Positions 50,219 to 60,900 of a stretch of 64,000 nucleotides of DNA are shown one piece after another (the stretch's first letter is position 1; every line of letters begins with the position of its first letter). The notes beneath the pieces were generated by a model. The model ran no database searches and was not told where the DNA came from. It saw only the letters and a list, made by a program, of their open reading frames with translations. Source of the stretch: Hymenobacter sp. YC55 (GTDB taxonomy: Bacteria > Bacteroidota > Bacteroidia > Cytophagales > Hymenobacteraceae); the NCBI RefSeq assembly GCF_029433095.1, contig NZ_JARNTX010000001.1, positions 744,001 to 808,000 on the forward strand, written 5' to 3'. Position numbers and translations under genes: made by a program.

Positions 50219-52297
50219 CTACACGCCGCCCGAGTACTTGCGTGTGGCCCACTCCACCGTCACAAGGGCCAGAATCAGGAAGAACAGCCATTTCAGGTTG
50301 ATGAGGTCCTTTAGGTCTTCCTGGGAGTAGATGACGGGTTTGTAATCGGCCTTCAAGATGTCCTGAGTGAGCTGGGCGAACTGCTGCGGGTAATACAGCC
50401 GGGAACCGCTGCGGCGCGCGAGTTGGTAGAGCAGGTTGTGGTCGGCGCGGGCGTCGAGGGCTTCTAGTTGCTGCTCCTGAATTAGCAGCTCGCCCCGGTC
50501 TTGCTGGGGCTGGCCGTTGAGGTTGGCGCGGGCCGCGTAGCGGTAGAGGCCGCCCGGCAAGGAGCCGATGTGCAGGGGGGCGCCGTCTTCGGAATTGGTA
50601 TAGCTGAAGGTGCGAGTTTTCTGCTGCTCGTCGGTGAGGGTGAGTGTGATTTGCTGGCCGTAGGTACGCTCGAAAATAGCGTTGTAGGTTTCGGCACCGA
50701 AGGTTACGTCATCCTGAGTGCTGAACGCATCCTGTGTGGGGTACACGTCGAGGCGCTTTTTGTTGGCGTTCTGGGTGAGTAGCTGCAACGTGCGGACAAT
50801 GAGCCGGTCGTAAGCGTCGGGCCGGTCGTCGTGCTCTACGGCTTCTTGCAAGCGCCACTGCCAGCTGCCCTCCGTGAGCAGTGTGGCCTGGCGTTGGGCT
50901 GCCGTGCCGCCAAAAACCAACAGCGGCTTTTGCGTGCGGAGGCGGCCCACTTGCTGATACAAGGCGGCTTCGGCCCCACCACTCAGGCGAATGTCGCCGA
51001 ACGGTACGGGCGCGGGCGGGTAGGAGGTGAAGCGGCGGAGCGCGTCTTCCTCGAAAGTGAACCGTGAAAAGCTCGGGTTGAGCACGGGCGTTACCTCGTC
51101 GGTTTGCGAGCCGCGGGGCAGCACCGTAAGGCCCGCGCCCATGCCGTTGTAGGCGTTGAAATCGGACTGCCCCCCCAAGATGTAGAGGGTCGGGATACGA
51201 CGGCTCCGCACTTGCGCCAGTACTTCCGCGCCCTCGCCGGTCCGCGCGGGCAGCTGGTGCAGAATAGCTACATCGTAGTCCTGGCTTTTGAGCGGGCTGA
51301 TGCCGGGCAGGTACGTCACGAGGTCGAAGTTGTCGTTCTGCTGGATAGCCGCTCGCAAGGCCTTCAAATCGGGGTGGGGGGCCGCGCCGGCCAGCAGCAC
51401 CCGCAGCTTGCCTTTCACAATCTCGATGTAAGCAAACTTGCTGTTGTTGAGCGTCGTGAACTCGCCGGCTTGGGTTGAGACCACCACTTCGTAGCGGCGC
51501 TTGCCGGGGGCGGGAGCTATGAGGGTGAAGGTAGTTTTGGTGCGGCGCTGGCCAACCGGCAGGCGGACGCGCTGCGTTTGCAGCACACGGCCATTCTCGC
51601 GTAGTTGCACCACGGCCGTACCGCCCGCAAACCCATCATATGTCACCTCAGCTTCAATAGGGAACTTGTTGCCGCTAAACGCCACCCGGTTGTAGTTCAG
51701 TGTGGGCAGGTTCAGGTCTTTCTTAGGCAGTGTGTCGCCCACGGCCACTGAGTAGATCGGGAAGTTGAACTCAGAGTAAGCGGGGGAGCGGCCCTGGTTG
51801 ACAATACCATCGGAGACGAGCACCACGCCCGCCAAATTGCGGCCATCATAGGTTTCTCGCACACCTGTGAGCAGCGCATCTAAGTTGGTAGCATCGGCGG
51901 TGAAACGCACTGAATCGGGAGCTACGGGGCGAGTGGTAGCAGCGCCGAGCGTGCGGGTTTCTACGTTGAAACCCCGGCCGCGCAACGTTTCGGTGAGCTG
52001 TTGCAACCCCGTCTTGGCCTGCCCAAGCACGGCCGGCGGCGTGAACAGCCCCACCGACTGCGAGTTGTCGACGGCTAGTACCAGCGTGGGCTTTTCGGTG
52101 GTATTGGTGGTGGTTTTGAGGAAAGGCGAGAGCAGCAGAAAGCACAGCAAGCTTACCACCACAAAACGCAGTGCGGCTAGCCCGAGGTTCAGCGCCTTGC
52201 TCCAAGGGGCCTTAGCTGAGTATAAGAGAGCCGCATAGCCCGCGCCCGCAGCCAGGCACAGCAGAATAAACCAGGGAGAAGCAGCGACGGAAATCAA
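50219..52297 (-). CDS. Membrane protein with von Willebrand A domain
   Basis: A 692-residue inner-membrane protein. Two helices (about residues 5-60) lead to a periplasm- or cytoplasm-facing vWA domain with the metal-site motif LVLAVDNSQSVGLF near residue 78 (D-x-S-x-S) and GVVLVSDGIVNQG near 160. A long beta-rich region follows, and a last helix (INLKWLFFLILALVTVEWATRKY) ends the protein. The layout recalls the Bacteroidota vWA proteins related to BatA/BatB, but it does not cluster here with a MoxR gene. The start is a TTG at 52297, since no ATG or GTG lies nearby in frame. Its function is unknown. Confidence 0.8.
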   Translation of the reverse strand: MISVAASPWFILLCLAAGAGYAALLYSAKAPWSKALNLGLAALRFVVVSLLCFLLLSPFLKTTTNTTEKPTLVLAVDNSQSVGLFTPPAVLGQAKTGLQQLTETLRGRGFNVETRTLGAATTRPVAPDSVRFTADATNLDALLTGVRETYDGRNLAGVVLVSDGIVNQGRSPAYSEFNFPIYSVAVGDTLPKKDLNLPTLNYNRVAFSGNKFPIEAEVTYDGFAGGTAVVQLRENGRVLQTQRVRLPVGQRRTKTTFTLIAPAPGKRRYEVVVSTQAGEFTTLNNSKFAYIEIVKGKLRVLLAGAAPHPDLKALRAAIQQNDNFDLVTYLPGISPLKSQDYDVAILHQLPARTGEGAEVLAQVRSRRIPTLYILGGQSDFNAYNGMGAGLTVLPRGSQTDEVTPVLNPSFSRFTFEEDALRRFTSYPPAPVPFGDIRLSGGAEAALYQQVGRLRTQKPLLVFGGTAAQRQATLLTEGSWQWRLQEAVEHDDRPDAYDRLIVRTLQLLTQNANKKRLDVYPTQDAFSTQDDVTFGAETYNAIFERTYGQQITLTLTDEQQKTRTFSYTNSEDGAPLHIGSLPGGLYRYAARANLNGQPQQDRGELLIQEQQLEALDARADHNLLYQLARRSGSRLYYPQQFAQLTQDILKADYKPVIYSQEDLKDLINLKWLFFLILALVTVEWATRKYSGGV

Positions 52298-52483
52298 AGA
52301 CAGGAATAGCGAGTGAGAATACCAAGAACCCCAAAGTAGGCCACAGAGTTGCGTGCCTTCGGTCAGCCGCTGTACAACAGAGCAGCGTGGGCTAAGTTAG
52401 GGAGTTGCAGGGGAGAAGCGCACATCAAGCAATGTGCGTTACATTAAGTGAAAATTTCTTTTTAAATGAGCTAGAGGAAACTC

Positions 52484-52960
52484 ATGGCAATACGGAGCAA
52501 AAGAATTGATAACTGGTTGGGCTATCCTTTACTCTTTGTTTTAGGAGTAGCAGTAGGTCTACTAATGGCTGGCTATGTATGGGGTAAAAGCCAATACCAA
52601 TTTGTGCCGCCTGAGGTTGTTATTCAGCCGCCACCGCCTAATACTACTTGGTGTTTCCCTAACACGAGCCTGCGTGGAGCCAATGCTGTTCGAGCGGCTC
52701 TTGCGGGCAGGCTGCACAAAGACTACGCTGCAAAATCGGCTGATAGTGCTTTGATAGAAACTACCATCCATCAGCTCAACGATAGTACAGATTCTTACAA
52801 GTTAGCACTATTGTGGATGAATAAAACGCGCTATGAAATCGTGTCGCGAGGTATTAATGACGGCGACATAACGTTAGCTACAGAAGAAGGGACCTTCTAC
52901 TTGCATCAAATTCCAGAACGGTTTCACGAGAAATACGACAGCTTGGCGGCAGCGAGATAG
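52484..52960 (+). CDS. Small single-span membrane protein
   Basis: A 158-residue protein with one membrane helix (GYPLLFVLGVAVGLLMAGYVWG, about residues 13-34) and an extracytoplasmic or cytoplasmic domain of about 120 residues. It contains a proline-rich stretch (PPEVVIQPPPPNT) and the helical sequence ALAGRLHKDYAAKSADSALIETTIHQL. No family is recognised. The sequence is AT-richer than its neighbours. It stands alone, facing the YiiX-like gene, only six bases from its end. Confidence 0.65.
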   Translation: MAIRSKRIDNWLGYPLLFVLGVAVGLLMAGYVWGKSQYQFVPPEVVIQPPPPNTTWCFPNTSLRGANAVRAALAGRLHKDYAAKSADSALIETTIHQLNDSTDSYKLALLWMNKTRYEIVSRGINDGDITLATEEGTFYLHQIPERFHEKYDSLAAAR

Positions 52961-52966
52961 AGACCC

Positions 52967-53638
52967 TCACCGCACCTCTACCAACTCCTTGCTCTCAAAC
53001 ATGCGCACTGGCGAAATGACCTTTTCGGTGAGCGGGATGCGGTTGCCGTAGCGCTCCTTCAGCTTGGCTTGCACGGCGGGGTGGCTGAGGTCGAATTCGC
53101 GGAGCGTTTGAAGTTCACCGATTTCGCGGCCTGTCGCTTGCTGGTACATTTTCCAAAGCAACTCCGAGCAGTAGATTCGGTCGTCGGACCAGCCGAAGTA
53201 GAGGTCGTAGCTCTTGCCGCGGTATTGTTCACCAGCGGCTTGCAGGCGCTGTAGAGCAGAGGAGGTAAGCACGGTTTCTGCGTCGTGGAGGCGCTTCACC
53301 ACAAATCGGCCGCCTTTCCCTCGGGCTGTCCAATGGGCCAGGGAAGTTTCACTTACGGGCTGTACAGCTTCGAACACGCGCCACTCGCCACCGCGTTCAA
53401 ACAGGATACCGCAGTGGCTATAAGGCGAGTGCGTGGCAAGCTGAATAGCCTGACTTTGGGCGGAAGTGGACGTCTGGAAAATTAGGTCTCCGTTGTGAAG
53501 CTTGGGTGCTATGCGCGTTACTTCCGTGTCGGCGCGGCGGGCTTGCTGGAAGCGCGTGAAGTGGTTGTGTAGGTGTGGATAGGCTAACACAGCCAGTGCC
53601 AGCAGTGGTACTAGAAACAGCAGAAACTTCAGCTTCAT
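52967..53638 (-). CDS. YiiX/YebB-like N1pC/P60-family cysteine hydrolase
   Basis: A 223-residue exported enzyme with a permuted papain-like fold. After a signal or anchor helix (FLLFLVPLLALAVLAYPHL), the catalytic histidine lies in HSPYSHCGILFERGG near residue 80 and the cysteine in RIYCSELLWKMYQQATG near 150; this His-then-Cys order is typical of the family. GKSYDLYFGWSDD precedes the cysteine. Relatives are thought to cleave peptide or lipid-amide bonds in the cell envelope. The substrate is not known. Confidence 0.88.
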   Translation of the reverse strand: MKLKFLLFLVPLLALAVLAYPHLHNHFTRFQQARRADTEVTRIAPKLHNGDLIFQTSTSAQSQAIQLATHSPYSHCGILFERGGEWRVFEAVQPVSETSLAHWTARGKGGRFVVKRLHDAETVLTSSALQRLQAAGEQYRGKSYDLYFGWSDDRIYCSELLWKMYQQATGREIGELQTLREFDLSHPAVQAKLKERYGNRIPLTEKVISPVRMFESKELVEVR

Positions 53639-53720
53639 GGATTGGCGTCAGCCCAAGCAAACGGGGCTGCTGGCTAAATATAGGAGCTTTGCTGCCGGTA
53701 CCCCAAACGCCGAATATGAG

Positions 53721-54896
53721 CTACTGCAACGCCAACTCAAGTTTCACTTTCTTGCGCCGTCTGGCGACCAGGGCCACGCAAAATAGGATGCCGCCTGCCA
53801 CCAATGCCGCTCCCACCCACTCGGGCGAGGTGTAGCCTAAGCCAGCCGCAATGGGCAGCCCGCCTAAGTAAGCCCCTAGCGCGTTGCCGGTATTGAAGCC
53901 CGACTGGCTAAGCGAAGAAGCCAGCATTTCGGACCCTTTAGCCGACCGTATCATCAGCATTTGGATAGGAGCAGCCGTCGAGAAGGCTAGAGCGCCCGTC
54001 AGCATAGTTATCAGGACGGTAGGAATCTGGTAGTGCGCCGCAAAAGGAATAAGCAGCAAGGAGGTAGCCATAGCCAGCAGCAGCCACGTGGTAGCCCGGA
54101 GCGGCGACATCCGGTCGGTGAGCCAGCCGCCGAGTATATTGCCGAGGGCCATACCCACGCCAGCCAGCACCATCAAGAACGTAACGGCGTTGTTGCTGAA
54201 GCCCGATACCTCCGTAAACAGCGGCACGATGTAGCTGAACCACGCAAAGAAGCCCCCGTTGCCGAGGATAGTAATGCCTATAATCATCCAGGGCTCCAGG
54301 TGGGTAAACGCCTGAAACTCCTGCCGCAGGTTGCTTTCCTTGGCCGACAGGTTGGGCAGCCAGCGCCACACGCTTAGCACCGTTAGCAGGGCCACCACCA
54401 CAATAAGCACAAAAGGAATCCGCCAGCTGTAAGTATGGCCCAAATAGGTGCCAATCGGCACCCCGATAATGTTGGCAATGGTCAGGCCCGCAAACATGAT
54501 GGATATAGCCTGTGCTTCCTTGCCTGGCTCGGCCAAGCGGCCCGCTACCACCGCGCCCACCCCGAAGAAGGCACCGTGCGGCAAGCCGGAAATAAACCGG
54601 GTCAAGATCATAAGTTGGTAGTTGGGAGCCAGCAACGACAACCCATTGCCAATAGCAAACAAGCCCATCAGCAAGGCCAGAATCTTCTTCGGCGGGAGCT
54701 TGCCCGTGAGGGCTACCAACAACGGCGCACCCACCACTACGCCTAGCGCATACGCCGAAATGAAGTGACCCGCCTCGGGAATGGTGATGTGCATGGCGCT
54801 AGCTATATCAGGCAGAATGCCCATCATGACGAATTCCGTCATGCCGATGCCGAACCCGCCCAACGTGAGGGGAATCAGTGCAAATTTTGATTTCAT
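53721..54896 (-). CDS. MFS transporter (AraJ/YdhP-like)
   Basis: A 391-residue permease with 12 predicted helices. The motif GGFGIGMTEFVMMGILPDIA at the N-terminus and FISAYALGVVVGAPLLVALTGKLPPKKIL near residue 45 are typical of the AraJ/YdhP group of drug or sugar efflux proteins. RFISGLPHGAFFGVGAVV near 105 fits as well. The ATG at 54896 is clear. It is probably a single-gene transcript. The substrate cannot be told. Confidence 0.9.
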   Translation of the reverse strand: MKSKFALIPLTLGGFGIGMTEFVMMGILPDIASAMHITIPEAGHFISAYALGVVVGAPLLVALTGKLPPKKILALLMGLFAIGNGLSLLAPNYQLMILTRFISGLPHGAFFGVGAVVAGRLAEPGKEAQAISIMFAGLTIANIIGVPIGTYLGHTYSWRIPFVLIVVVALLTVLSVWRWLPNLSAKESNLRQEFQAFTHLEPWMIIGITILGNGGFFAWFSYIVPLFTEVSGFSNNAVTFLMVLAGVGMALGNILGGWLTDRMSPLRATTWLLLAMATSLLLIPFAAHYQIPTVLITMLTGALAFSTAAPIQMLMIRSAKGSEMLASSLSQSGFNTGNALGAYLGGLPIAAGLGYTSPEWVGAALVAGGILFCVALVARRRKKVKLELALQ

Positions 54897-55613
54897 GGAA
54901 AGATTGGCTGCGCCTCAGATGGCGCAGCAGATAGGAGGTGGCAACGGGCCTTCTTGACCGAAGCCTGACAACCCAATAGATTTTGTTCTTGTTCAAAAAA
55001 GGCGGATTTCCGCCGAAATGCTTCGGCAAAGGTACTCCGAACCTAGCGTAGAACATGCCTTTTACTTCCGCCTCATCAACAAACTGCTTCCGGCAGCAGC
55101 CCGCAACAAGGCTATTCGACTTTAGTCTGAGCCGTAGACAGCAAACGAGAAGAACGGTTATGTCTACTGAAAGTGTCTGTTGCCAAAATGACCGTCATGC
55201 TGAGCGCAGTCGAAGCATCTCGCGTGCTGACGCTGGATTACTAATCAGACATCAGCACGCGAGATGCTTCGGCAAGCTCAGCATGACGGCCTAATGGTGC
55301 TGGTAACGTCAGTGCAACGGAAGCTTCACTCCATTTCGTAAGGCGAATTACTAGTAACTATTGGTAACGAGTCGCAGCAATCAGGCTAGTATTTGTTATC
55401 CGTCTTAAGCTGGACAGCGTATAAAACAGTTGCTAGTTGTTTTTATATTCAGTGCGTGAACACTGAGCTGTAGTACCTCCCCGAATAGAACCTGGCCGCG
55501 GGAGAATCGTTGAAGTTGGCACCCGATTGATTTGTCTAGGCTCTTTCCCACCTTTGTTGCCTGTAGGACATGCCCTCAAACTTTACTGTTTGTTTGTTAA
55601 CTGGTCTCATCCA
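54897..55613. other. 717-base intergenic region before the sigma factor gene
   Basis: It separates the divergent MFS and sigma factor genes. It holds repeat copy C (55194-55287). A frame that reads through 55527 could extend the sigma factor by 29 residues but looks non-coding. No full promoter was found; CACCTTTG near 55550 is a partial -7 match. Confidence 0.5.
55194..55287. repeat. Composite palindromic repeat, copy C (two units)
   Basis: A forward unit (GTCATGCTGAGC, linker GCAGTC, GAAGCATCTCGC, end GTGCTGAC) and a reverse unit with linker TTGCC are separated by about 20 bases, giving an imperfect inverted repeat of about 38 bp per arm. It is the only copy with two rather than three units. 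Confidence 0.85.
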
Positions 55614-56222
55614 ATGGCACGCGCTCCGCGGCTAAAAGTGAGGCTGCTCGTGCCCCGCACCGCGTGGGATGATCAAGCTCTGGTGCGCGCCATGAGTGAG
55701 GGCGATACGCGGGCTTTTGCCGAAATGTACGAGCGGTATTGGTACCAGCTGCTGGAGGCAGCATACGGCAAACTCAACTCGCGGGAAGCCGCCGAGGAAG
55801 TGGTGCAGGACGTGTTTACAGCCCTCTGGCACAAGCGCCAAACCAACAACATTCAGCACCTCAAAAGCTACTTGTTTACGGCTGTCCGCTACCGCATCAT
55901 CGATAGTATCAGGTTGCGCCTCTCGGAAACCGGCTACTTGCACTACAGCCGCACCCATCTGCCGGAGCCCGATCATAGCACCGAAGACACCATAGCCGCC
56001 CACGATTTATCGGGCGCTCTGGAAGCGAGTCTGACGCAACTCCCGGAGCACACGCGGCAAGTGTTTCTGATGAGCCGGTTCGAGCATCAAACGGTGCCCG
56101 AAATAGCCGGGCAGCTTAACCTCTCTCGCAAAACCGTGGAGTATCATCTTACGCGCGCCCTGAAGCTGTTGCGCGTCAGCCTGCGCGACTTTATTGCCGT
56201 GCTGCTCGTGTATCTCTGGTAA
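55614..56222 (+). CDS. ECF RNA polymerase sigma factor
   Basis: A 202-residue sigma factor of the Bacteroidota FecI-like type. Region 2 spans LVRAMSEGDTRAFAEMYERYW to VQDVFTALWHKR (about residues 20-75). Region 4 contains LPEHTRQVFLMSRFEHQTVPEIAGQLNLSRKTVEYHLTRALKLLR (about 140-188), with the helix-turn-helix for -35 binding. It should direct transcription of the SusC/SusD locus downstream when released by FecR. ATG at 55614 is preferred over an upstream frame. The FecR gene follows after 501 bases that include repeat copy D. Confidence 0.93.
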   Translation: MARAPRLKVRLLVPRTAWDDQALVRAMSEGDTRAFAEMYERYWYQLLEAAYGKLNSREAAEEVVQDVFTALWHKRQTNNIQHLKSYLFTAVRYRIIDSIRLRLSETGYLHYSRTHLPEPDHSTEDTIAAHDLSGALEASLTQLPEHTRQVFLMSRFEHQTVPEIAGQLNLSRKTVEYHLTRALKLLRVSLRDFIAVLLVYLW

Positions 56223-56311
56223 CACTTGCCACACGCGCAGTCAGAGCGGTATACCTGAAGTTAGGGTGTGTGGACAGTAGCCACAGGCGAGTAATTTTCC
56301 TTATTTAGGTT

Positions 56312-56468
56312 GTCATGCTGAGCTTGCCGAAGCATCTCGCTAGTGTGGTAAACCCTTTATAGGTTCAACGAGTCGAGCGAGATGCTTAGGCTTCGTTGCA
56401 CTGCGCTCAGCATGACAGTTAGCTTGGCAACATCAGCACGCGAGATGCTTCGGCAAGCTCAGCATGAC
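56312..56468. repeat. Composite palindromic repeat, copy D
   Basis: Three units: forward 56312-56349 (linker TTGCC, end TAGTGTGGT), reverse about 56367-56416 (begins CAACGAGTCGAGCG, linker of 19 bases), and reverse 56432-56468 (TCAGCACGCG end, linker TTGCC). It lies between the sigma factor and FecR genes and has the same plan as copy E. Confidence 0.85.
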
Positions 56469-56630
56469 GTTCTTGTTTGTTTATCGTCCATGCTTCAATC
56501 GGTTACTTATCAAGGTCAGCAACGACAAGACGCGAAGTATCGCGCTTCTACAGCGTTCTAGTATTAGCTCTCATAAGTTCTAGCAGAAGCCTGCCACCCA
56601 ATTGCCGTCAAGTAGTTGGGCTTTTTTATG

Positions 56631-56659
56631 AAAAATTTTCACGGCAGGCTAGGGGTATA
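56631..56659 (+). promoter_or_regulatory. Candidate ECF promoter before the FecR gene
   Basis: AAAAATTTTC followed after nine bases by CTAGGGGTATA, 65 bases before the FecR start. A similar AAGGGGTGAG occurs before susC (57841-57850). The shared AGGGGT could be part of the site read by the ECF sigma factor. This rests on only two sites. Confidence 0.3.
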
Positions 56660-56723
56660 GCACAGTTGGTCGACTATAGGGATGGACGCCGAGTTCTGTC
56701 GGTTCAATACCTATGGCTATTAT

Positions 56724-57752
56724 ATGAATCAGACGGATTTACGGGATGTATTAGAGCGGTATCAGCAGGGAACTTGCACTACGGAAGAGAAGCGCTTGGT
56801 AGAAAATTGGTATCAGGCAGTAGGGGAGGAGCGAGAGTTGCGGTTGACGCCCGAAGAGCAGGAAACCGTTCGGCTGAACCTCTGGAACCGGATTGCCGAA
56901 CAAACTATAAATACAAAAGAAGCTGACCCCGAAGACCAATCGTGGGTTGCGGCGCCTGTTGCGCGGTGGGCTGCGGCGGCCGTAGTAGCGCTAGGCTTGG
57001 GGCTGGGGGCTTGGCAGTTTTGGCCGGCAGCTAAACCACAAACAGTTGCAACCACAGCTACAGCAAGTGCCCAGTGGGTGGTATATCCCAACACCAGCCA
57101 GCAGGTCGTCAATATTACGTTGCCCGACAGCAGCCGGGTGCAGCTTTCACCGGGTAGCCAGTTGAAGTACCCGCGCACGTTTGGGGCTAAGCAGCGGCCG
57201 GTGTATTTGGTGGGCAAAGCCTTTTTCAAAGTGCAGCGCGATACCACGCGCCCATTTCAGGTCTACACCGCCCAAATGCTGACCACCGTGCTCGGCACCA
57301 GCTTTACAGTGCAGGCCTATCAGGGGCAGAAGAAGGCGGTAGTAGAAGTGAAAACCGGCCGGGTCCGCGTGAGCCCGCGCGTGGTAGCTAATGCACCGAT
57401 CAGCAAAGCCCTGCCTGCCGCCATTGTGGTGCTGCCCAACCAACAAGCCGTATACTCGCCCGAACGCCAGCAGCTACAGCGCGAACTGGTGGCGCAGCCA
57501 GTGCAGCTAAAGTCGCAGTCGTTTGTGTTCGACGACCGGCCCGTGCCGGAAGTGCTGACGGCGCTGGAAACGGCCTACGGCGTGCACATCGTGTTCGATA
57601 ATAAGGCGCTGGCTAACTGCACCGTGACGTTGGCGCTGCGCAATAAGTCGCTGTACGGGAAGCTCGATGTGCTCTGCAAAACGCTAGGCGCCACCTACGA
57701 AGAAGTGAATGCTCAAATCCTGTTTCACGGGCCCGGCTGCCAGGGTAGCTAG
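56724..57752 (+). CDS. FecR-family anti-sigma factor
   Basis: A 342-residue inner-membrane regulator. The cytoplasmic N-terminus (about residues 1-85, RDVLERYQQGTCTTEEKRLVENWYQAV) should hold the sigma factor. One helix (WAAAAVVALGLGLGAWQFW) crosses the membrane. The periplasmic part is the FecR domain (VVNITLPDSSRVQLSPGSQLKYPRTFG, VYLVGKAFFKVQRD, FQVYTAQMLTTVLGTSFTV). It ends in a DUF4974-like domain (FVFDDRPVPEVLTALETAYGVHIVFDNKALANCTVTL) that is also STN-like and should touch the SusC signalling domain. ATG at 56724 replaces a frame that begins 14 codons earlier. Confidence 0.92.
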   Translation: MNQTDLRDVLERYQQGTCTTEEKRLVENWYQAVGEERELRLTPEEQETVRLNLWNRIAEQTINTKEADPEDQSWVAAPVARWAAAAVVALGLGLGAWQFWPAAKPQTVATTATASAQWVVYPNTSQQVVNITLPDSSRVQLSPGSQLKYPRTFGAKQRPVYLVGKAFFKVQRDTTRPFQVYTAQMLTTVLGTSFTVQAYQGQKKAVVEVKTGRVRVSPRVVANAPISKALPAAIVVLPNQQAVYSPERQQLQRELVAQPVQLKSQSFVFDDRPVPEVLTALETAYGVHIVFDNKALANCTVTLALRNKSLYGKLDVLCKTLGATYEEVNAQILFHGPGCQGS

Positions 57753-57910
57753 CCCGTTCGCCACCCATTCCTTGGTCTTGCCTATGATGTAGAAAGCCGC
57801 CCTGCCTGCCAACTTCTGCTAGTGCTGCCACCGCCACTTTAAGGGGTGAGAACTGCAGACCGCGAAAATTATTGTCTCGGCATGAGACCCCACTCAATTC
57901 CCACTTTCGC

Positions 57911-60900
57911 ATGATTCCTTTAGTACCCCTTGCCACTTCCGGCCGTTTCCTACGGCGCGTGGTGTTCGCCCAAACGCTCGGCATTACGTTGCTGAGCACC
58001 GTTACCTTGGCTTCGCCACACCCTTCCAAAGCGCAGGATTTTTTGGAGCAGCCGATTACGCTGCAAACCCGCAACCAGCCCATGTATGCGGTGCTGAACA
58101 AGATTGAAAGCCAATCGGATGTGCGGTTTCAGTACAGCAAGCAGCTGATTGGCGCTAGTCGGCGCGTGTCGATAACGGCCACCGACGAGCCGCTGGCCGA
58201 TGTATTGCACAAACTGCTCGACCCGCTGCACATCAAGTACGAGGCCGTAGAAGACGACATCATTCTCAAGCCGTCAACCACCGCCGACATCACCGTGACC
58301 GGCAAGGTGCTCGACGAAACCGGCTCGGGCTTGCCCGGCGTGAACGTGGTAGTGAAAGGCACTTCCAACGGTACCCAAACCGGCCCCGACGGCACCTACA
58401 CCCTCACTGCCCCCGATAATGCCACGCTGGTATTCTCGTTTGTAGGCTACACTGCGCAGGAAGTGGCCGTGGGCGGCCGCGCCACCGTCGATGTGACCAT
58501 GGCGCCCGATACCAAGGCGCTCAGTGAAGTAGTGGTAGTAGGCTACGGCACCCAAAGCCGGCGCGACGTAACCGGGGCCGTTGCCCGCGTAGAAGGCGAC
58601 GAAATTGTGAATCAGCCGGTACAAACGCCCACGCAAGCCTTGCAGGGCAAGATTGCCGGCGTGCAAATCACCACTAGCGGCGCGCCTAACTCGCAGCCCA
58701 CGGTGCGCATCCGGGGTACGGGCACCTTGCTAGCCGGTGCCAACCCACTCTACGTGGTAGACGGCGTGCAAACCACCGACATCCGCAACCTAAGCAACGC
58801 CGACATCGAGACCATCGACGTGCTGAAGGATGCCTCGGCGGCCGCTATTTACGGGGTGCGCGGGGCCAACGGCGTTATCATCATCACCACCAAGAAAGGC
58901 AAGCTCGGCAAGCCCGTACTAAGCTATAGCGCCACCGGCGGCTTCAAGCAGGCGGCCCGTCTTGTGGACATGGCCGACGCCAACCAGTACGTGAACTACC
59001 TGCGCGACACGTCGCCGACCACAACCATTCCCGACTTCTCGGGCTCTACCGATTGGTACGACGAGATTCTGCGCCGCAGCACCTACCAGAACCACAACCT
59101 GGCCGTATCCGGCGCCAGCGAGAACGTGCGCTACTATTTCTCGGGCAACTTGCTGCAGGACGATGGCATCGTCATCAACAACAAGTTTCAGCGCCTCACG
59201 GTCCGCTCCAACACGGCGTTTGACTTGTCTGATAAGGTCACGATTAGCTCGCAGGCCTCCTTCAGCCACGCAGATGCGCGCGACGTGAACATCGGGACGG
59301 CTTACGGCAATGCCTACCGAGCGGCGCCTATTATCCCCTCGAAGGTGGGCAACTTGTACGGCAATACCTCGGCATTCGGCAACGTGGGCAACCCGGTGCT
59401 TGATATTGAACAGAACAACAACAAGCTGACAGAAAACCGCTTGCAAGGCAACGTGGGCATCGATGTGAAGCCCGTAACGTGGCTGACGTTCCGTTCGGCT
59501 ATCAACGTGGACTTGAACGCGCTGAACCGCCGCGTGTACGACTACCAGTACCTCAACGACCAGAATACCTTCCTGACCACCGGTGGCAACCAGCGCAACC
59601 AGCGCAGCAACCTCACCATCACGAAAGAGGACCGGTACCGCTACTTGTGGGAAAACACAGCCACATTCCAAAAGACCTTCAACGACCAGCACAACCTTAC
59701 GGTGTTAGTAGGGCAAGTAGTAGAAGAAGGCCAGTTTACGCCTTTCTCGGCTTCGCGCCGGGATGTGCCCGCCGACCCCAACCAGTGGTACCTCAACGCA
59801 GGTGACCCAAACACGGCGGTCAATGGCTTTGTGGACCCGCTCGACCCCGACCCTTTTTTGCCCGCCAAGGACCGCCGTATCTCGTTCTTAGGGCGCGTCA
59901 ACTACGCCTTCAAGGATCGGTACCTGTTCACAACCAACCTGCGCCGTGATGCTACATCGAGGTTCAATCAGGACCGGCGTAACGGCTTCTTTCCATCGGT
60001 CGGCTTAGGATGGGTGGTTTCCGATGAAGCTTTTCTGCAAGACAACAGTGTGCTGAACTTCCTGAAGCTGCGCGCCAGCTACGGCCAGCTCGGCAACGAC
60101 CAGATTCCAGCCAATTCGTACGTTGTGACGGCCAATTCCAACATTCCGTACGTCATCAATGGACAGCCGATACTCGGGGCGACCATCACGCAGCTCAAAG
60201 ACCAGAACGTGCGGTGGGAAACCACCACGGAGTACGATTTGGCCGTAGAGTTTGGCTTGCTCGATAACCGCCTAACGGGCGAGGTAACCTACTACGACAA
60301 GACCACCTCCGACGCCCTTATTCCGGTGACCATCCCGGGTATTCTCGGCGACCCTGACAACCAGTATATTACCAATGCCGCCGATATCACCAACAAGGGT
60401 ATCGAAGCCGGCCTGAACTGGCGCTCCAGCATTGGGGGCAGCGCCGACTGGAGCTATAACTTTGGGGTGAATGCCACCTTCAACAAGAACCGCATTGCCA
60501 ACCTCAACGGCGGGCAGGCCCTGTTTGGCGGCACCAACCTCGTGACTCGCTCCGACAACGGCGTGGCGGCCGGTAGCTTCTATCTGCTCGATGCCATTGG
60601 GGTGTACCAAACTCCTGATGAAATTGCCAATTCGCCCCGCTCCACGTTCGGTACGCCGCAGGTCGGCGACTTGAAGTACGCCGATACCGATGGCAACGGG
60701 GTAATTGACTTGCTGGACCGCCGCTACTTCGGCTCGTACCAGCCGCCCGTGTATTACGGCATCAACGGCGGGCTCAACTACCGCAACCTAGACTTCTCGT
60801 TTGTGCTGTCGGGCAACCTCAACAACAAGGTGTACAACGCCAAAAAGCAGCTACGGACCACTGGCACCGACAACGTGGAAGCCGACTTCGCCAACGACCG

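Noticed and set aside
57872..57910. Upstream start for SusC
   Set aside because: The frame begins at a TTG and adds a polar stretch before the signal peptide; ATG at 57911 is better.
58919..59692. 257-codon open frame opposite susC
   Set aside because: Val/Gly/Ala-rich shadow of a well-supported coding sequence.
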